A DNA stretch of 64,000 bases from Hemerocallis citrina (lineage: Eukaryota; Streptophyta; Magnoliopsida; Asparagales; Asphodelaceae): NCBI GenBank assembly GCA_017893485.1, contig CM030367.1:145689767-145753766 (forward strand). Reading direction: 5' to 3'. This document shows positions 57,506-64,000 of this stretch, piece after piece; position 1 is the first letter of the stretch; the number at the start of each line of letters is the position of its first letter. Position numbers and translations under genes: made by a program. Under the pieces are notes generated by a model that saw only the letters and a program-made list of their open reading frames with translations, ran no database searches and had not been told where the DNA came from.

Positions 57506-60500
57506 TCAAGCAAAAAGCTCAGGATAGTCCTTCAACATCCTCTCCTCAGACTCCCAAGTAGCCTCTTCAACCAAGTGGTTTCTCCAGACTACCTTGACCA
57601 TCGGCATCATCTTATTCCTCAAGACTTTCTCTCGACGATCAACAATCTCGACAGGAGACTCGATGTAATTTAGGTCTAACTGCAAACCTTCCGGCACTTC
57701 AGGCAAATGATGACTCGGATCTGGAAAATAACCTCTCAGCATAGACACATGGAAGACATTGTGCACCTGAGATAACTCTTCTGGTAATTCAAGCCGGTAA
57801 GCAGTTTTCCCGATCCTTTTCAATATCTTGTACAGGCCTATAAACCTCGGGGCTAACTTCCCGCCCTTGCCAAAACGAACCACACCTTTACTGGGCGATA
57901 CCTTCAGAAAGACGAAGTCACCAACCTCAAACTCAAGGTCCCTTCTCCGGTTGTCTGCATAGCTTTTCTGCCTGCTCTGAGCTTCCACCAACCTTTTCCT
58001 GATCAGATCAATCTTCTCAGAAGTTTGCTGTACAAGCTCAGGACCAAACAACTGACGCTCCCCAACTTCAAACCAACACACAGGTGTCCTGCACTTCCTG
58101 CCATACAAAGCTTCGTACGGCGCCATCCCGATACTGGTCTGAAAACTGTTGTTGTAGGCAAACTCTACCAAAGGTAAATGCCTTTCCCAACTGCCTCCAA
58201 AGTCTAGTATACAACACCGAAGCATATCCTCAAGAATGCGATTAACTCTCTCGGTCTGCCCATCGGTTTGCGGATGAAAAGCAGTGCTGAAATCTGTCTT
58301 GGTACCCAAAGCTGTCTGAAGACTCCTCCAGAAATGCGAAGTAAACCGCGCATCTCGATCAGACACAATAGTTGACGGAACGCCATGAAGTCGGACAATC
58401 TCACCAACATACATCTCAGCTAACCTGTCCATCGAAGCAGTGAGTTTCATCGCCAAAAAGTGAGCGGATTTGGTTAGTCGATCAACTATGACCCAAATCG
58501 CATCATTGCCTTTAGAACTCTTAGGCAATCCCGTGATGAAATCCATACTGATGTTATCCCACTTCCATTCCGGAATAGGTAACGGCTGTAATAGACCTCC
58601 GAGTCTCTGATTTTCGACTTTGACTTGCTGACAAACCTCACACTTCGCCACAAATTCAGCCACATCCCGCTTCAAACCTGACCACCAGAAATGCTGTTTG
58701 ATGTCCTTGTACATCTTAGTACTCCCAGGATGTACCGACAAAAGAGTAGCTTGCGCCTCCTGAAGATACTCTCCTCCAGGTCTGCCTGATTTGGAACACA
58801 CAGCCTATCTCCGAACCACAGCACTCCATCCCTAATTTGAAATCCGGGCAACCTGCCAGCACTAACCTGCTCCTTCATCTCCAAGATATCAGCATCAACC
58901 TCTTGACTTGCAATGATCCTTGTATTCAGTGTAGGCTGAAGCCTCAACTGAGCCAAAGATGCTCCCAGTCCTTACAAGACAACCTCAATACCTGCTCGAT
59001 CCAACTCCTCAATCAGATGCTTCTGAGTCGTACTCAAACTGGCCAAACTGCTCTTGTGACTAAGTGCATCAGCAACAACATTAGCCTTTCCAGGATGATA
59101 CTTGATCTCAGGTCGCATATCCTCGAGCACTTCCAACCATCTCCGCTGCCTCAAATTTAGATCCCTCTGCTGATATATATACTTCAAACTCTTGTGGTCC
59201 GTGTACATGTTCAATTTCTCACCGTACACGTAGTGCCTCCACTGCTTCAGGGCAAAGATAATCGCAGCCAACTCCAGATCATGAGTCGGGTAATTCTTCT
59301 CATGCGGTCGTAGTTGCCTAGACCCATAAGCGATTACTCTTCCTTCTTGCATTAAGACACACCCAAGCCCACGATGTGAAGCATCACTATAAACATCATA
59401 CTCAACACCTGCTCTAGGCAGAGCCAAAATAGGTGCAGTATTCAGCCTATCTTTCAACTCCTAAAAGCTCGCCTCACACTGCTCAGTCCACTTGAAGCTC
59501 ACATTCTTCTTGGTCAGTCTAATAAGCGGTACAGCTATCTGAGCATAACCTTGAATGAATCTCCTGTAATATCCAGTCATCCCAAGAAAACTTCTGACTT
59601 CCTTCACTGTAGTAGGCCTTGCCCAATCTCTCACTGCCTCTATCTTCTGAGGGTCAGTTGCCACTCCCTCCTTAGAAAGGATGTGACCTAGGAATGCCAC
59701 TTCAGATTTCCAGAAATCACACTTGGATAACTTGGCATACAACTTCTGCTCTTCCAGCTTCTTCAAAACTGCTGCAAGATGCTCGGTGTGCTCCTTCTCT
59801 GACTTGGAGTACACGAGAATGTCGTCGATAAATACCACGACGAAAGAATCAATGAACGGCCTCAGAACTTTGTTCATCAAGTCCATGAAGATTGCGGGTG
59901 CATTCGTCACTCCGAATGGCATAACTAAGAATTCGTAATGCCCATGTCGAGTTCTAAATGCAGTTTTATGCACATCTTCGGCTTTCACCCGAACTTGGTG
60001 GTATCCTGATCGAAGATCTATTTTGGAGAAAACAGCTGCTCCTTGTAGACGATCGAACAAATCATCAATTCGAGGAATCGGATACTTATTCTGAATAGTG
60101 ACCTTATTCAGCTCTCGGTAATCGATACACATTCTCATCGATCCATCCTTCTTCTTTACCAAAAGCACTGGTGCTCCCCAAGGTGATGCACTAGGTTGAA
60201 CAAAGCCTTTCTCCAACAGTTCCTCAATATGCCGTTTCACCTCATCCTGTTCCACTGAAGCCATCCTATACGGTGCCTTAGAAATGGGCGCACTTCCCGG
60301 TTGAACAGTGATGCTGAACTCTACATCACGACGCGGGGGTAACCCAGGAAAATCTTCCAAGAATACAGACGGATAGTCCCGAACCACAGGAATCCCTTGC
60401 ACTTCCACAGGAGTCTCTTCCTTGCGGATAGTTGCCACCAGCTTAGAACATTTCTGCTTCCCTTGGAAAGTGACTTCAGGTCCACCTGGAGCCTTCACTG

Positions 60501-60798
60501 TTACTGTCTTGGTCTTACACTCGATGCTTGCACTGTACACCGACATCCAATCAATGCCAATGATAGCATCGACTCCCAAGATAGTCAGCTCGATTAGATC
60601 AATGCCAAAGATTCGATCTCCAATCACAATCTCGCAATCAGCATAATACCGATCAGCGGTTAAAGTTTTCCCTGACGGAGTAGCTACTGCTAAGATCTTG
60701 CCTGGAAAAATCTTTAGTTCAACTCCCAACACTTTAGCAAACTTTGGAGACACAAATGTATGAGAGGATCCAGTATCGAACAACACAACAGCTTTCAT
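57506..60798 (-). pseudogene. Chromovirus B pol: protease, RT, RNase H, integrase, chromodomain
   Basis: Protease begins [20 protein letters not shown] (catalytic Asp-Thr-Gly) with IGIDWM as flap partner. [34 protein letters not shown] and [11 protein letters not shown] (about 59,820). A TAG at 59,463-59,461 splits EASF from ELKDRLN. RNase [16 protein letters not shown] and [13 protein letters not shown] at 58,974-58,972 follows [10 protein letters not shown] one-base shift near 58,775 precedes the integrase zinc region ([25 protein letters not shown]). The DDE core shows [22 protein letters not shown] and [14 protein letters not shown]. The C-terminus ([29 protein letters not shown]) is a chromodomain-like module that in this clade is thought to steer integration to marked chromatin. 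Stop at 57,506. Confidence 0.95.
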
Positions 60799-60939
60799 TC
60801 CATATTCTGATGTAAAAGGTCCATCAAATTCGAAGTATAGGACAAGAATTTAAACCAACTTGCATTTCATTGAATTCCAAAGTTTATACATTCGAATTTA
60901 AAAACATTTCTTAACATCAGAACGGAAGAAAAATAGAAG

Positions 60940-61344
60940 CTAAAACAGTCTAACTCCTACGGGTCCTTCAACCTCATCCTTCAGCACATCAGTCAGGTTC
61001 TTCCTCTTCTCGAGTTCCCAAACCCGATGACTGAGAACAGAGAAGTCATCTTTCCGCTTCGTCAGCTGAGCCTCCAACAATCCGACTCTCTCTCGCAGCG
61101 TCTCAACCTGCCTCTAAAGAGAAGTCACAAGACCACTTGGAACTGGTTCTTCTTCTTCGTCAGAAGAAGAGTCATCAGATGAATCCGGAGGTGGGGTGAT
61201 CTCTCGGGATTCAGGTCATTCATCACCGTCAGAATCTGCTTACCCTGGATAGTACTCGTCCTCGGAATTAGCCTGTCCAGGATGGTACTCTTCCTCAATA
61301 ATATGCCAGTCGTCGCCTCCAGCAGGGTCGAAGTGATCAGCCAT
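60940..61344 (-). pseudogene. Short acidic/coiled-coil ORF in the gag position
   Basis: ATG at 61,344 (MADHFDPAGGDDWHII). An Asp/Glu/Ser-rich part follows, then a heptad-like stretch (VETLRERVGLLEAQLTKRKD, VLSHRVWELEKRK) and a stop at 60,940. Three in-frame stops (TAA after YYPG, TGA after DGDE, TAG after TSL) each fit a CAA, CGA or CAG original. No capsid motif and no CCHC knuckle exist between this ORF and the protease, so most of gag is missing. Either it is a gag N-terminus fused by deletion to pol, or a separate accessory ORF. Confidence 0.55.
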
Positions 61345-61500
61345 CTTAGAAATAGAGAGGAAGAAGCATAAATCTTAGAGCAACACAAATATAAGTCACT
61401 TACATTTAAATTTCTAGACTCAAACACACACTCTAATGTCCACTTCTAGGGTGTCGTTCCCTATAAATTTGTACAAGTGTGGAAAGCGTAGAAAGCGTGG

Positions 61501-61511
61501 CTCTGATACCA
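61501..61511 (-). other. Primer-binding site of chromovirus B
   Basis: The minus strand reads TGGTATCAGAG (initiator tRNA-Met type), three bases from the LTR. Confidence 0.85.
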
Positions 61512-61514
61512 CTC

Positions 61515-64000
61515 TATAACGCCCCGAATCCCAAATACACTGAATTCGAGATGTTCTACAGGATCTTTTCACTTTCTTTAGTACAATTTTACAGGAAAAT
61601 TTAAATTTTTCATCTTACATCAGAGTTTACATCAATATTACACTTTTCTTTTGCACAGCGGAAGTAAAATACAACAATTAAATAAATGTACAACATCGTG
61701 GTACAATCTTTCAGTATCCATTCCTCTTTAACATGTCATTTACCTGCATATAAGACTGTGGGTACGTCAGTTTATTCAACCGACGAATATTATACACGGC
61801 CATCCTCTCTACGCCGGAAATAGTATAACTCACCTTTCCATATTTAGCAAACACAAACTTGTCACATTTCAAACTAAAGGGACTACCCAATTGATGTCGT
61901 GTTGTGATTGTGCACTTAGTCCTTAATGCATTTATTTATATTACATGACACTAATGCGCACTTGTTCGGATTCTATGCATCCCATACTACATAGGTCCGA
62001 GGGCAAGCCCTTATTCGTTCTTCATCTTTGTAGGGTTCAATCCCCCGTTATGACTTAGTCTACTACTGTAACTACGGTAGTGTCTTAGATGTCCTATGAT
62101 CTATGAGTCCATGTCCAGGCAGCCTGGAGGGGAATCCCACACACTGACACGACGCATCGAGCAGGCAACTTATGGACAATTCAGCCTCCGCCATGGAACA
62201 ATGGCACCACCCATAGCCACTCGAACATCCCACGAGCGTCGCCACCGGGACGATAATTCTGGAGTAGCGCCCACGCCATGTCTTGACGCATCAAGCAGGC
62301 AGCCTGTGGATCGCTCTCACACCGCTATCCGATGGCCCCCATACCCATGTTTTTCTTCTACTTTCATCACGTCTTCACTATGTGCTAATCCTTAGTTTAA
62401 TTAAAAATCATAAACAAAAATTAAGTCTCTAGAGTTAGCCTCTCCACTAACCGGACTTATTCATTTATTTCTACATGACCAACCTTGGTCTAATTTCATT
62501 TCATTTCTCAATGCCGGGGGAGACTTAGCTACTCTATTTCAATTTTCATTTCACAATCTTCAACTCATAAATTTTCCATGTTGAGTTCTCATACTCACAT
62601 GTATATTCTCTTCCAATTCATGATTTTCAATTTGTTCACAAGTCCATAACTGTACATAAATTTGCATATACTTTATCAATTATCACATCACAATAATTCC
62701 ACATTACTAAACAATATGCACACTTCATATTGTTCCACAAGTGAGAAAATAATTGCATCATGTCACATAACCACATTTCTTTTTGCCAAATCAACTCTTA
62801 ATGTTTCAATTCACTTATTCTTTCAAGTTATAATTTCACTTCAATAATCCTTATAGAACCATATGTCTATTTATGCATTTTAACTCCAAACCATAGTTAA
62901 ATTCATTCAAATAATCCCCAAACCATTTTTAGAAAGTCCCTTACATTTTTAGGAGAATATATATATTTTTTTCATAATTTTTCGATACATAAAAACCCCA
63001 AAAAAGTATTTTTTTAATCTTGCCGATAGCAAGATTCGAACCCAACACGCCACCGACACAGCCCAAAGCACAGGCCACTAGGCCGGTTTGTGCCACAGTA
63101 TAAAATGCAACTGAGAGCTATAAATGCTCTAGGTCCGCTGATGAATTATTTTGAAAGAAACCAAATAAAATATTGTTGATCATGGGGTTCGAACTAGTCA
63201 CGGCAGAGAACCCAACGCAACACAGTGACCACTTGAGCTACATGCTCAGGTTGTTACAGTGTGCGTTAAACTCTTTTTGGACCAATTCCCACTGTTATAA
63301 AAATGTTTCGATGTTCAACTAAACTTTGTTTCTTATTGCTTTTGTAAAAATTACTGAAAAACTCCAGATCAACTTTCATTCACATGAATTTCATATCTGT
63401 ATGATAAAAATAATTTTTGTACTAATAAAATATATTTCTTCACACAAACCAATGGATCGTTCATTAAAACTACTATATTTTTCATTTTCGACATTGCTTA
63501 ACAATTGGTCTTCTAATCTTTTTATTCAAATTTTCTTATAATAATTTACTGTTATTAACTCTTTATTCAACAACACATATATTTTGAATTTGTCCATACC
63601 CATATCAACATAAAGGTCTATTTAGCACATGAATAGATAAAACTCAAAACTACTAATTTTTTGAGTAGTTCTTTGATGATAACAAAGTAGTTCCATTAAT
63701 CAATCTATGTCACAATGTATATAATCACTTATCAATTTGCATAATCACATCTCAATCATTCAAGAAAGTCACTCTTTTCAAATTAAAGTGTGCTTTTTCT
63801 TAATCAATTCCATGTTTCAATTTTACAATTAACAAGCGTTCTTATTGGAAATTTTCATATATCAATACTAGCATCATTCTTAAGGGAATTTAACCACCAT
63901 CATTAATTCATGCTAATAATCATGGAGAATTCTACACACAATTTAATTTAATACTAGAATCACATACAAGTTAATCACAACATTTCAATCAATTCGTAAA
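61515..64000 (-). repeat. 5-prime LTR of chromovirus B, partial
   Basis: It aligns with 53,996-56,480. Its plus-strand start is TATAAC where the other LTR has TGTAAT, so the terminal dinucleotide is mutated. It includes the second copies of the tRNA-like modules (about 63,033-63,086 and 63,186-63,240). Confidence 0.93.

Larger units (their letters stand above)
53996..64000 (-). mobile_element. Chromovirus B (Tekay-like), 5-prime LTR runs past window end
   Basis: Minus-strand order: LTR (from beyond 64,000 to 61,515), PBS, short ORF, protease-RT-RNase H-integrase-chromodomain, PPT, LTR (57,405-53,996). The visible LTR parts align throughout with few substitutions and two noticeable indels (11 bp near 61,706, and a TTCATTTCA repeat near 54,965), so insertion is recent. 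Several stops in pol and near loss of gag mean it cannot move by itself. Confidence 0.93.

Noticed and set aside
35221..64000. Endogenous pararetrovirus (caulimovirid) origin for the RT regions
   Set aside because: Every RT region lies beside Ty3/gypsy integrase, LTRs and PBS/PPT; no movement-protein or coat-type domain is seen.

Overview
The window is plant nuclear DNA, most likely from an angiosperm with a large repeat-rich genome. The evidence is plant-type Ty3/gypsy elements of the chromovirus and Tat lineages, a plant LINE with a C-terminal zinc-binding region, a MuDR-like transposase, hAT-like and Tourist-like MITEs, long AT-rich spacers and short GT-AG introns. I cannot name the species. 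Almost all of the sequence is nested transposable elements. The only probable host-gene sequence is a two-exon fragment at 51,163-51,623.

Layout. 1-992: a miniature LTR element with 465-bp LTRs and a 227-bp interior, sitting in a decayed LINE (993-3,670). 3,672-11,885: a minus-strand Tat-like derivative with one LTR, a long tandem-repeat array and only a protease relic of pol. 11,886-23,781: a minus-strand chromovirus with a full left LTR and a right LTR cut to about 50 bp; its gag is split by a 3,490-bp solo LTR (TSD GGAAC). 23,784-28,085: two diverged copies of a duplicated block, each holding a Tourist-like MITE; one of these contains a palindromic MITE, and an hAT-like MITE lies between the copies. 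28,453-34,140: a 5.7-kb LTR-like unit with TSD AACGA. 34,146-35,066: palindrome-rich DNA and an inverted MULE-type end.

35,221-50,794: a structurally complete Tat-lineage element (TSD ATTGT, about 97% identical LTRs). It has gag, protease, RT, RNase H, a second RNase H and integrase on the plus strand. Downstream, on the minus strand, is a spliced accessory gene with its own TATA box. The element lies next to an alpha-crystallin/HSP20-like gene fragment. 51,881-53,995: a MULE whose transposase is cut by a minus-strand Tekay-like chromovirus (53,996 to beyond the window end). That chromovirus has near-identical LTRs, an almost complete pol and only a short ORF in the gag position.

No autonomous element here looks fully intact. 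Most premature stops can be read as C-to-T (or G-to-A) changes in CAG, CAA, CGA or TGG codons, as expected of methylated, silenced DNA. The most unusual features are the antisense spliced gene and its duplicated exon modules, an LTR-like module upstream of it in the same orientation, tRNA-like modules inside chromovirus LTRs, an intron-like segment between gag and protease of the first chromovirus, and the higher-order repeat array of the Tat derivative.
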